A DNA stretch of 64,000 nt, taken from Phoma sp. XZ068. Its lineage: Eukaryota > Ascomycota > Dothideomycetes > Pleosporales > Didymellaceae. How positions within the stretch are numbered: the first letter of the stretch is position 1; every line of letters begins with the position of its first letter. The stretch is from NCBI GenBank assembly GCA_004835665.1, contig RBKR01000024.1:372001-436000 (forward strand), given 5' to 3'. Both the position numbers and the translations under genes were made by a program. Below, piece after piece: positions 1 to 10,228 of this stretch. The notes beneath the pieces are model-generated. The model ran no database searches. It worked only from the letters and a program-made list of their open reading frames with translations, and was not told the origin of the DNA.

Positions 1-340
1 GCTTATACTATAACTATAGTATAGCCGCTACCTAGTTTGTTCTTAGTTCTAGAGTCTATCCAGAGCCGTGTTATATTATTACTAATATAACTACCCTATT
101 GCCTTTTTTAGAGGTTTATATAGTAGCTTTAAATAAGCTTATATAAACTTAAAATAGTCTTATATAGGGTGTCGATTGGATGGAAATTAATGCTCTAGTA
201 TCTTAGATTACTCCTTATTACTAAGGATCTAAGGAACAGGGACTAATAGTAGAATACTATTACTTACTAGACTATTAATATAGTACTAGTAAGATTTAAT
301 TCTAGTATAAAATACTAGAATATTCCTAGATAGGAAGAGC

Positions 341-353
341 CGGGCTCATAACC
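341..353 (-). other. Primer-binding site (initiator-tRNA anticodon arm type)
   Basis: Minus-strand GGTTATGAGCCCG abuts the LTR 3' end. Its complement, GGGCTCATAACC, is the anticodon arm (CAT anticodon) of fungal initiator tRNA-Met as I remember it, not the tRNA 3' end. Drosophila copia is known to prime from a cleaved initiator-tRNA half pairing at this region. Equivalent sites lie 340-352 bases after each unit start, and a second copy lies inside the partial LTR duplication (1082-1094 in unit 1). Confidence 0.72.
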
Positions 354-976
354 TATAAAGAAAGTAGGTAGGGGGGTAATTAATATAAATAACTACTTTC
401 TTCCTCTTCTTAGTAAGGGACCTAGATTACTAGGAAAAGATATTAATAATATAATTTAGCTTTATATTATAAAGCTATATAATAGTATAGTTGTGTATTA
501 TACTATTATAGACAAGTAGTGTAATATAGTCTTATAGCATAAGCAAATAATAGAATATATTACTAGAGTTGCTAGGTACTTTCTAAATACTAGAGATATA
601 CTACTATATATATCTATAGTATTCGGCTATTCGGCCTTAGTAAAGAGCGAGATTTATAATAATATACTATTTAACTCCTTTAACTCCTAAGGATTTATAA
701 TATAAGAATAGTAATCTTTAATACTATTTGTTACTCCTCTTTTTAGTTTCTTACCCCTCTTTAGTAGTTAGAGCTAAAAGTAACACTATTACTAAAAATT
801 CCCTTGGCCCGAATACTAGGCCTAATTAGGTAATTTATACCTAATTATAACTACCTATACTAGGGGAATAATATCCTACTTTTAAATATACACTATACCT
901 AATAGGGAAATAAATAAATAAGAATACACTTAACTTTACTAAAGTGTTTTTCTAAGTTACTTAGTAACTTTACACA
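354..976 (-). repeat. Copia LTR, unit 1 (reference copy)
   Basis: About 623 bp. On the minus strand it begins TGTGTAAAG or TGTAAAG (the exact first base is uncertain by 2) directly after a polypurine tract, and ends ...TTTCTTTATA directly before the primer-binding site. An independent inverted copy at 44,649-45,285 has nearly the same two ends, which supports these borders. A palindrome (AGTTACTAAGTAACT) sits next to the start. Because the units are tandem, this LTR is the 3' LTR of the element to its right and the 5' LTR of the element continuing to its left. Confidence 0.82.
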
Positions 977-1081
977 CCCCCTTAATCTTTTTAGTTATTT
1001 CTCTTATTTAATAGTTAGAATAGCTTATATTATAGTGTAGAGTATAGCAATATATAATATAGCTTATTTTAACTTTAGTCT
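977..1081 (-). other. Spacer ending in polypurine tract before the LTR
   Basis: About 105 bp on the minus strand between the duplicated primer-binding site and the LTR. It ends in a purine-rich run (AAAAAGATTAAGGGGG) immediately before the TG of the LTR, the expected site of plus-strand priming in an LTR element. The rest is A+T-rich with no open frame of note. It is probably the original 3' untranslated end of the parent element. The same spacer occurs in every unit. Confidence 0.7.
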
Positions 1082-1318
1082 CGGGCTCATAACCTATAAA
1101 GAAAGTAGGTAGGGGGGTAATTAATATAAATAACTACTTTCTTCCTCTTCTTAGTAAGGGACCTAGATTACTAGGAAAAGATATTAATAATATAATTTAG
1201 CTTTATATTATAAAGCTATATAATAGTATAGTTGTGTATTATACTATTATAGACAAGTAGTGTAATATAGTCTTATAGCATAAGCAAATAATAGAATATA
1301 TTACTAGAGTTGCTAGGT
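1082..1318 (-). repeat. Partial LTR plus primer-binding-site duplication fused to integrase
   Basis: This 237-bp block is a direct repeat of 341-577 at a 741-bp offset: the primer-binding site plus the last ~223 bp of the LTR. In element orientation it follows the integrase coding sequence and supplies the last 14 residues and the stop codon of the gag-integrase frame. It occupies the place where reverse transcriptase and RNase H should be. Equivalent copies: 5560-5796, 10038-10274, 14516-14752, about 18990-19226, 32351-32587, 36828-37064 and 41304-41540, with counterparts in units 6 and 7. Confidence 0.88.
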
Positions 1319-3591
1319 TTCTTATAGTAGGTTAAAGAACCAAAAATTCTAATATTATTTATATTAGGTTTTTCTTTATATTTAAGATAGTAAGGGGTAT
1401 TAAAATCTATAGAACTACTAGGAGTTCTATTATATAAATAGGTAGCTGTTAATATAGCTTCCCCCCACAAGTATCTAGGTAAATTACTAGTAATTAATAA
1501 AGCTCTTACTTTATTAAGTAATATTTTGCTTATTATTTCTGCTGCACCGTTTTGCTCAGGTGTATAGGGGGCAGAATATCTAGTATTTATACCTTTACTA
1601 GTTAGATAACTATCTAATTCCTTAGATTTAAACTCGTTATCTAACTGTAGAGCTTTTACTCTATTATTATTAAAGACTTCTATAGAATTAGAGTTGTTAG
1701 TTGCTTCTAACTCTAATTCTACTATAGTAGACTTAATAATATCTATAGTACTTTTCCTAGTCTTTAGTAACTTTACTACTAAGTACTTAGTAAAGCTATC
1801 TCTAAAAGTAATATAGTATTTAAATCCTCTAAAGGTTTTAGGCCTTATAGGTCCTCCTATATCTATATATAATAGATCTAGATAGCCTTTTACTCTAGTA
1901 CTAGGGGTTTTATTAATATTTTTAGTTAATTTAGATTGTATACAAGTTATACAATCTTTTAAACTAATAGAGGCTGTTTTAATATCCTCTATATTAATAA
2001 AATCTACTTTAGTAGAGTCTAGTAATTTCTTAATAGCACTAAGATTAATATGTCCTAATCTTCTATGTGCCAAGTCTATAGTATTATTATTAATAACTAT
2101 AGTTTCTTTACTAGTACTAGTATTAGTATTATTACTAGTACTATTATTATTAAGATCTATAGAATCTTCTATAGTAATATCTTCTTCTTCTTCTATAGAA
2201 TTAAGAATAGTTAGTTCTTTATTTCTATAGCTATTAGGTATAACTTTATTACTACTAGTTTTAAAATAACTAACTCCTTTCTTATAGCTACCTTTAGCTA
2301 GTAAGTTATTATTTATAGTAGTAATATAGCACCTATTCTTATTAAATAATAGATTATACCCTTTAGAAGTAATTAAATTTAAGCTTAGTAGATTAACTCC
2401 TAGTTCTGGAATATATAAAACATTAGTTAATTTAACTAGTTTACTAGTACTAGTAAAAACTAAGTTTATATCCCCTATACCTGTTGCTTTAATAGATTTA
2501 TTAGTATTTCCCCACTTTATAGAGGTAGAAGTAGGTTTAATACTAGTAAATAATTCTTTAATAAAGCAAGTGTGTATAGTAGCTCCAGAATCTAGTATAA
2601 AGTCTATAGTATTACTACTATAAGTATTAATATTACTAGTAGAAGTAACTAATACTTGTTCTTCTATACTAGTATTATTAATTATTTTATTATAGTTATT
2701 ATCCTTTTCTTTTCTTAGATTAGGATATTTCTTATAGCAAGTAGATTCTTTGTGTCCCTTATATAGGCAATAGCTACACTTTAAATCTTTATTTACTTTA
2801 GATTTAGCATTAATACTATTACTTTTACTAATATTTCTAGTATTAGTATTTAGAGACATCTCTATATCGTTAGAATAACTAAATTTCTTATTATTATAGT
2901 TATTATAACTAGTATTATAGTGTTTGTTACTATTATTAATATAACTACTTGGTTTTCTAAAAGATTTAATTCTTCTAGACTCGTCTAGTAGTTGGGATAC
3001 TATATCCTCTATATTAATTTCACTATTAGTATTTGTTCTAATAGTTTGTGTTATAATAGTAACAACATATTTATAATCTTTATTTAGATTATTTAATAAC
3101 AGAGCTATAATAAACTTCTTAGGAAGAATAATTTCTCTAGATTCTAGATTATTAACTATTCTTTTAAAAGCGTTTATATAGTCTTCTAGATTACCTTTAT
3201 AGTAATCTAAAGTAGTATTAATTAATTCTTTAGATAGAATAAATTCACTACTAAAGCCCTTTGCTCTATATAGATTTTCTAAAGTAATCCAAAGAGTATA
3301 AGGATTATTTATAAATCTAGTTTGTAATAGAGGGCCATCTTCTAGCGCTAATTTAATAATAGCACTAGTTTTTAGAGCTTCTTCTTCTAGTTGCTCTATA
3401 TTACTACTATTATATTTAGCTAGATTACTAGCTAGATATCTAGTAAAGCCTTTATCTACTATAATAGCCTGTATTCTAATAGACCAAATATCGTAGTTAG
3501 AACTACCTTTTAATTTAGGTATTTTAAAGGTATTTGCATTTTTATAGTATTTAATTATTATTAATATAATATATAATAGTAGTTTAATAAA
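1273..3591 (-). CDS. Copia gag-protease-integrase polyprotein, RT-less, unit 1
   Basis: The frame is open from just after a TAG at 3592-3594 to a TAA at 1273, 772 codons. The first ATG in frame is only at 2859 (528 codons), but the upstream 244 codons clearly encode copia gag (a LKGSSNYDIW motif near codon 28, then a UBN2-like region), so the true protein starts further upstream. Numbering from the 2859 Met: zinc knuckle C28-C31-H36-C41; aspartic protease DSGA at 90-93; pre-integrase zinc finger H265, H270, C303, C306; integrase D333, D407, E441. The last 14 residues come from an LTR fragment. RT and RNase H are missing, so any retrotransposition needs help from another element. Residue 443 is Ser (AGC) in units 1 and 2 and Asn (AAT) elsewhere. 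Codons end mostly in A or T. There is no in-frame start Met for gag; a spliced or non-AUG start, or a lost ATG, is possible. Confidence 0.9.
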   Translation of the reverse strand, partial: FIKLLLYIILIIIKYYKNANTFKIPKLKGSSNYDIWSIRIQAIIVDKGFTRYLASNLAKYNSSNIEQLEEEALKTSAIIKLALEDGPLLQTRFINNPYTLWITLENLYRAKGFSSEFILSKELINTTLDYYKGNLEDYINAFKRIVNNLESREIILPKKFIIALLLNNLNKDYKYVVTIITQTIRTNTNSEINIEDIVSQLLDESRRIKSFRKPSSYINNSNKHYNTSYNNYNNKKFSYSNDIEMSLNTNTRNISKSNSINAKSKVNKDLKCSYCLYKGHKESTCYKKYPNLRKEKDNNYNKIINNTSIEEQVLVTSTSNINTYSSNTIDFILDSGATIHTCFIKELFTSIKPTSTSIKWGNTNKSIKATGIGDINLVFTSTSKLVKLTNVLYIPELGVNLLSLNLITSKGYNLLFNKNRCYITTINNNLLAKGSYKKGVSYFKTSSNKVIPNSYRNKELTILNSIEEEEDITIEDSIDLNNNSTSNNTNTSTSKETIVINNNTIDLAHRRLGHINLSAIKKLLDSTKVDFINIEDIKTASISLKDCITCIQSKLTKNINKTPSTRVKGYLDLLYIDIGGPIRPKTFRGFKYYITFRDSFTKYLVVKLLKTRKSTIDIIKSTIVELELEATNNSNSIEVFNNNRVKALQLDNEFKSKELDSYLTSKGINTRYSAPYTPEQNGAAEIISKILLNKVRALLITSNLPRYLWGEAILTATYLYNRTPSSSIDFNTPYYLKYKEKPNINNIRIFGSLTYYKKPSNSSNIFYYLLML

Positions 3592-4831
3592 CTAGCCTAT
3601 AAATAAAGTAGATAAGTTACTTTATATAGATTATAGTTTAAATAAAGTTATTATAATAAAACCTTTAAGGTTTATAATAAATTTACTAGATTCTTATAAT
3701 CTATTTTAGCTTTTTAGGCTTTTAACTATATAGAAAACTCTTAGAGTATTTCTACTTAAACTTATAGAACGCTTATTATAATAAGTCTTATATCTAAATA
3801 TTATAGGTACCTTATATATAAGGTTGTATACCTATTATTTAATAAGTCTAAGTCTATTATAGACTTTTATAGACTTATTTTATTAAGTAATATAGCCTAG
3901 TAGAGGTTATATACTTTATTTATTACTTTTCTTCTTAGTTCTAGGCGTTATAGTCCTTATTAGTATAGAAACTATAAGTCTTGGCAAAAATTGCCTAACG
4001 CAAAACGCGTACTATTATATATATATATATTCTAGTACTTTAATTAAATAATTCTCTAAGTATAAAAGCTTAAGACTAGTCTTAGAGGCTTTTTAATACT
4101 ATAGTAGCTTATAGAAGTTACTAGAGCTATTAAATAATTACTAAGAAGGCCTTTTTTTAACTAAGATATTAATACTTTAATAGTATATATCTTAGCTTAT
4201 GTAGTTAATAGTTTACTAATAAGTTATATATAGTATGTAACTATAGTAGTTACTGTCTCTACTAGCCCTAGGGTTTTTAGAGAGACTCTGGCTATTATAG
4301 TAATAATAATATATATAGCTTCTATAGTAGACTAATTAGTATAATAGTATATTTTTGCGATAATATACTAAGTAATAGTAACTAATAGTAGTTTGCCAGA
4401 CTACTATAAGCGTTACTATAGAGTATATTATAAGTATAAATACTATAAGTATTTATTTTATAATATATAGTCTCTATAGCTTATACTATAACTATAGTAT
4501 AGCCGCTACCTAGTTTGTTCTTAGTTCTAGAGTCTATCCAGAGCCGTGTTATATTATTACTAATATAACTACCCTATTGCCTTTTTTAGAGGTTTATATA
4601 GTAGCTTTAAATAAGCTTATATAAACTTAAAATAGTCTTATATAGGGTGTCGATTGGATGGAAATTAATGCTCTAGTATCTTAGATTACTCCTTATTACT
4701 AAGGATCTAAGGAACAGGGACTAATAGTAGAATACTATTACTTACTAGACTATTAATATAGTACTAGTAAGATTTAATTCTAGTATAAAATACTAGAATA
4801 TTCCTAGATAGGAAGAGCCGGGCTCATAACC
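3592..4831 (-). other. Leader between primer-binding site and gag (non-coding)
   Basis: About 1.23 kb in element orientation, running from the primer-binding site of unit 2 (4819-4831) to the gag frame of unit 1. I see no long open frame on either strand, only A+T-rich sequence with TA runs (for example around 4016-4032) and a small hairpin-like block near 4250-4292 (GTCTCT ... AGAGAC). A leader this long is unusual for a copia element and may hold packaging signals or be decayed sequence. It recurs in every unit. Confidence 0.55.
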
Positions 4832-5454
4832 TATAAAGAAAGTAGGTAGGGGGGTAATTAATATAAATAACTACTTTCTTCCTCTTCTTAGTAAGGGACC
4901 TAGATTACTAGGAAAAGATATTAATAATATAATTTAGCTTTATATTATAAAGCTATATAATAGTATAGTTGTGTATTATACTATTATAGACAAGTAGTGT
5001 AATATAGTCTTATAGCATAAGCAAATAATAGAATATATTACTAGAGTTGCTAGGTACTTTCTAAATACTAGAGATATACTACTATATATATCTATAGTAT
5101 TCGGCTATTCGGCCTTAGTAAAGAGCGAGATTTATAATAATATACTATTTAACTCCTTTAACTCCTAAGGATTTATAATATAAGAATAGTAATCTTTAAT
5201 ACTATTTGTTACTCCTCTTTTTAGTTTCTTACCCCTCTTTAGTAGTTAGAGCTAAAAGTAACACTATTACTAAAAATTCCCTTGGCCCGAATACTAGGCC
5301 TAATTAGGTAATTTATACCTAATTATAACTACCTATACTAGGGGAATAATATCCTACTTTTAAATATACACTATACCTAATAGGGAAATAAATAAATAAG
5401 AATACACTTAACTTTACTAAAGTGTTTTTCTAAGTTACTTAGTAACTTTACACA
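4832..5454 (-). repeat. Copia LTR, unit 2
   Basis: Same borders and sequence as the unit 1 LTR by eye. Its primer-binding site is at 4819-4831. Confidence 0.8.
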
Positions 5455-5750
5455 CCCCCTTAATCTTTTTAGTTATTTCTCTTATTTAATAGTTAGAATA
5501 GCTTATATTATAGTGTAGAGTATAGCAATATATAATATAGCTTATTTTAACTTTAGTCTCGGGCTCATAACCTATAAAGAAAGTAGGTAGGGGGGTAATT
5601 AATATAAATAACTACTTTCTTCCTCTTCTTAGTAAGGGACCTAGATTACTAGGAAAAGATATTAATAATATAATTTAGCTTTATATTATAAAGCTATATA
5701 ATAGTATAGTTGTGTATTATACTATTATAGACAAGTAGTGTAATATAGTC

Positions 5751-8069
5751 TTATAGCATAAGCAAATAATAGAATATATTACTAGAGTTGCTAGGTTTCT
5801 TATAGTAGGTTAAAGAACCAAAAATTCTAATATTATTTATATTAGGTTTTTCTTTATATTTAAGATAGTAAGGGGTATTAAAATCTATAGAACTACTAGG
5901 AGTTCTATTATATAAATAGGTAGCTGTTAATATAGCTTCCCCCCACAAGTATCTAGGTAAATTACTAGTAATTAATAAAGCTCTTACTTTATTAAGTAAT
6001 ATTTTGCTTATTATTTCTGCTGCACCGTTTTGCTCAGGTGTATAGGGGGCAGAATATCTAGTATTTATACCTTTACTAGTTAGATAACTATCTAATTCCT
6101 TAGATTTAAACTCGTTATCTAACTGTAGAGCTTTTACTCTATTATTATTAAAGACTTCTATAGAATTAGAGTTGTTAGTTGCTTCTAACTCTAATTCTAC
6201 TATAGTAGACTTAATAATATCTATAGTACTTTTCCTAGTCTTTAGTAACTTTACTACTAAGTACTTAGTAAAGCTATCTCTAAAAGTAATATAGTATTTA
6301 AATCCTCTAAAGGTTTTAGGCCTTATAGGTCCTCCTATATCTATATATAATAGATCTAGATAGCCTTTTACTCTAGTACTAGGGGTTTTATTAATATTTT
6401 TAGTTAATTTAGATTGTATACAAGTTATACAATCTTTTAAACTAATAGAGGCTGTTTTAATATCCTCTATATTAATAAAATCTACTTTAGTAGAGTCTAG
6501 TAATTTCTTAATAGCACTAAGATTAATATGTCCTAATCTTCTATGTGCCAAGTCTATAGTATTATTATTAATAACTATAGTTTCTTTACTAGTACTAGTA
6601 TTAGTATTATTACTAGTACTATTATTATTAAGATCTATAGAATCTTCTATAGTAATATCTTCTTCTTCTTCTATAGAATTAAGAATAGTTAGTTCTTTAT
6701 TTCTATAGCTATTAGGTATAACTTTATTACTACTAGTTTTAAAATAACTAACTCCTTTCTTATAGCTACCTTTAGCTAGTAAGTTATTATTTATAGTAGT
6801 AATATAGCACCTATTCTTATTAAATAATAGATTATACCCTTTAGAAGTAATTAAATTTAAGCTTAGTAGATTAACTCCTAGTTCTGGAATATATAAAACA
6901 TTAGTTAATTTAACTAGTTTACTAGTACTAGTAAAAACTAAGTTTATATCCCCTATACCTGTTGCTTTAATAGATTTATTAGTATTTCCCCACTTTATAG
7001 AGGTAGAAGTAGGTTTAATACTAGTAAATAATTCTTTAATAAAGCAAGTGTGTATAGTAGCTCCAGAATCTAGTATAAAGTCTATAGTATTACTACTATA
7101 AGTATTAATATTACTAGTAGAAGTAACTAATACTTGTTCTTCTATACTAGTATTATTAATTATTTTATTATAGTTATTATCCTTTTCTTTTCTTAGATTA
7201 GGATATTTCTTATAGCAAGTAGATTCTTTGTGTCCCTTATATAGGCAATAGCTACACTTTAAATCTTTATTTACTTTAGATTTAGCATTAATACTATTAC
7301 TTTTACTAATATTTCTAGTATTAGTATTTAGAGACATCTCTATATCGTTAGAATAACTAAATTTCTTATTATTATAGTTATTATAACTAGTATTATAGTG
7401 TTTGTTACTATTATTAATATAACTACTTGGTTTTCTAAAAGATTTAATTCTTCTAGACTCGTCTAGTAGTTGGGATACTATATCCTCTATATTAATTTCA
7501 CTATTAGTATTTGTTCTAATAGTTTGTGTTATAATAGTAACAACATATTTATAATCTTTATTTAGATTATTTAATAACAGAGCTATAATAAACTTCTTAG
7601 GAAGAATAATTTCTCTAGATTCTAGATTATTAACTATTCTTTTAAAAGCGTTTATATAGTCTTCTAGATTACCTTTATAGTAATCTAAAGTAGTATTAAT
7701 TAATTCTTTAGATAGAATAAATTCACTACTAAAGCCCTTTGCTCTATATAGATTTTCTAAAGTAATCCAAAGAGTATAAGGATTATTTATAAATCTAGTT
7801 TGTAATAGAGGGCCATCTTCTAGCGCTAATTTAATAATAGCACTAGTTTTTAGAGCTTCTTCTTCTAGTTGCTCTATATTACTACTATTATATTTAGCTA
7901 GATTACTAGCTAGATATCTAGTAAAGCCTTTATCTACTATAATAGCCTGTATTCTAATAGACCAAATATCGTAGTTAGAACTACCTTTTAATTTAGGTAT
8001 TTTAAAGGTATTTGCATTTTTATAGTATTTAATTATTATTAATATAATATATAATAGTAGTTTAATAAA
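5751..8069 (-). CDS. Copia gag-protease-integrase, unit 2 (intact frame)
   Basis: Frame open over its full length and identical in translation to unit 1 from the internal Met at 7337 onward, including Ser at integrase position 443. Units 1 and 2 therefore share a private variant against units 3-10. Confidence 0.88.
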   Translation of the reverse strand, partial: FIKLLLYIILIIIKYYKNANTFKIPKLKGSSNYDIWSIRIQAIIVDKGFTRYLASNLAKYNSSNIEQLEEEALKTSAIIKLALEDGPLLQTRFINNPYTLWITLENLYRAKGFSSEFILSKELINTTLDYYKGNLEDYINAFKRIVNNLESREIILPKKFIIALLLNNLNKDYKYVVTIITQTIRTNTNSEINIEDIVSQLLDESRRIKSFRKPSSYINNSNKHYNTSYNNYNNKKFSYSNDIEMSLNTNTRNISKSNSINAKSKVNKDLKCSYCLYKGHKESTCYKKYPNLRKEKDNNYNKIINNTSIEEQVLVTSTSNINTYSSNTIDFILDSGATIHTCFIKELFTSIKPTSTSIKWGNTNKSIKATGIGDINLVFTSTSKLVKLTNVLYIPELGVNLLSLNLITSKGYNLLFNKNRCYITTINNNLLAKGSYKKGVSYFKTSSNKVIPNSYRNKELTILNSIEEEEDITIEDSIDLNNNSTSNNTNTSTSKETIVINNNTIDLAHRRLGHINLSAIKKLLDSTKVDFINIEDIKTASISLKDCITCIQSKLTKNINKTPSTRVKGYLDLLYIDIGGPIRPKTFRGFKYYITFRDSFTKYLVVKLLKTRKSTIDIIKSTIVELELEATNNSNSIEVFNNNRVKALQLDNEFKSKELDSYLTSKGINTRYSAPYTPEQNGAAEIISKILLNKVRALLITSNLPRYLWGEAILTATYLYNRTPSSSIDFNTPYYLKYKEKPNINNIRIFGSLTYYKKPSNSSNIFYYLLML

Positions 8070-9309
8070 CTAGCCTATAAATAAAGTAGATAAGTTACTT
8101 TATATAGATTATAGTTTAAATAAAGTTATTATAATAAAACCTTTAAGGTTTATAATAAATTTACTAGATTCTTATAATCTATTTTAGCTTTTTAGGCTTT
8201 TAACTATATAGAAAACTCTTAGAGTATTTCTACTTAAACTTATAGAACGCTTATTATAATAAGTCTTATATCTAAATATTATAGGTACCTTATATATAAG
8301 GTTGTATACCTATTATTTAATAAGTCTAAGTCTATTATAGACTTTTATAGACTTATTTTATTAAGTAATATAGCCTAGTAGAGGTTATATACTTTATTTA
8401 TTACTTTTCTTCTTAGTTCTAGGCGTTATAGTCCTTATTAGTATAGAAACTATAAGTCTTGGCAAAAATTGCCTAACGCAAAACGCGTACTATTATATAT
8501 ATATATATTCTAGTACTTTAATTAAATAATTCTCTAAGTATAAAAGCTTAAGACTAGTCTTAGAGGCTTTTTAATACTATAGTAGCTTATAGAAGTTACT
8601 AGAGCTATTAAATAATTACTAAGAAGGCCTTTTTTTAACTAAGATATTAATACTTTAATAGTATATATCTTAGCTTATGTAGTTAATAGTTTACTAATAA
8701 GTTATATATAGTATGTAACTATAGTAGTTACTGTCTCTACTAGCCCTAGGGTTTTTAGAGAGACTCTGGCTATTATAGTAATAATAATATATATAGCTTC
8801 TATAGTAGACTAATTAGTATAATAGTATATTTTTGCGATAATATACTAAGTAATAGTAACTAATAGTAGTTTGCCAGACTACTATAAGCGTTACTATAGA
8901 GTATATTATAAGTATAAATACTATAAGTATTTATTTTATAATATATAGTCTCTATAGCTTATACTATAACTATAGTATAGCCGCTACCTAGTTTGTTCTT
9001 AGTTCTAGAGTCTATCCAGAGCCGTGTTATATTATTACTAATATAACTACCCTATTGCCTTTTTTAGAGGTTTATATAGTAGCTTTAAATAAGCTTATAT
9101 AAACTTAAAATAGTCTTATATAGGGTGTCGATTGGATGGAAATTAATGCTCTAGTATCTTAGATTACTCCTTATTACTAAGGATCTAAGGAACAGGGACT
9201 AATAGTAGAATACTATTACTTACTAGACTATTAATATAGTACTAGTAAGATTTAATTCTAGTATAAAATACTAGAATATTCCTAGATAGGAAGAGCCGGG
9301 CTCATAACC

Positions 9310-9932
9310 TATAAAGAAAGTAGGTAGGGGGGTAATTAATATAAATAACTACTTTCTTCCTCTTCTTAGTAAGGGACCTAGATTACTAGGAAAAGATATT
9401 AATAATATAATTTAGCTTTATATTATAAAGCTATATAATAGTATAGTTGTGTATTATACTATTATAGACAAGTAGTGTAATATAGTCTTATAGCATAAGC
9501 AAATAATAGAATATATTACTAGAGTTGCTAGGTACTTTCTAAATACTAGAGATATACTACTATATATATCTATAGTATTCGGCTATTCGGCCTTAGTAAA
9601 GAGCGAGATTTATAATAATATACTATTTAACTCCTTTAACTCCTAAGGATTTATAATATAAGAATAGTAATCTTTAATACTATTTGTTACTCCTCTTTTT
9701 AGTTTCTTACCCCTCTTTAGTAGTTAGAGCTAAAAGTAACACTATTACTAAAAATTCCCTTGGCCCGAATACTAGGCCTAATTAGGTAATTTATACCTAA
9801 TTATAACTACCTATACTAGGGGAATAATATCCTACTTTTAAATATACACTATACCTAATAGGGAAATAAATAAATAAGAATACACTTAACTTTACTAAAG
9901 TGTTTTTCTAAGTTACTTAGTAACTTTACACA
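9310..9932 (-). repeat. Copia LTR, unit 3
   Basis: Full-length LTR matching unit 1; primer-binding site at 9297-9309. Confidence 0.8.
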
Positions 9933-10228
9933 CCCCCTTAATCTTTTTAGTTATTTCTCTTATTTAATAGTTAGAATAGCTTATATTATAGTGTAGAGTA
10001 TAGCAATATATAATATAGCTTATTTTAACTTTAGTCTCGGGCTCATAACCTATAAAGAAAGTAGGTAGGGGGGTAATTAATATAAATAACTACTTTCTTC
10101 CTCTTCTTAGTAAGGGACCTAGATTACTAGGAAAAGATATTAATAATATAATTTAGCTTTATATTATAAAGCTATATAATAGTATAGTTGTGTATTATAC
10201 TATTATAGACAAGTAGTGTAATATAGTC

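Noticed and set aside
1273..2859. Treating the repeated 528-codon frames as a host multigene family
   Set aside because: DSGA protease, zinc knuckle and integrase motifs plus LTR, primer site and polypurine tract show it is a retroelement, and the frame really starts further upstream in gag.
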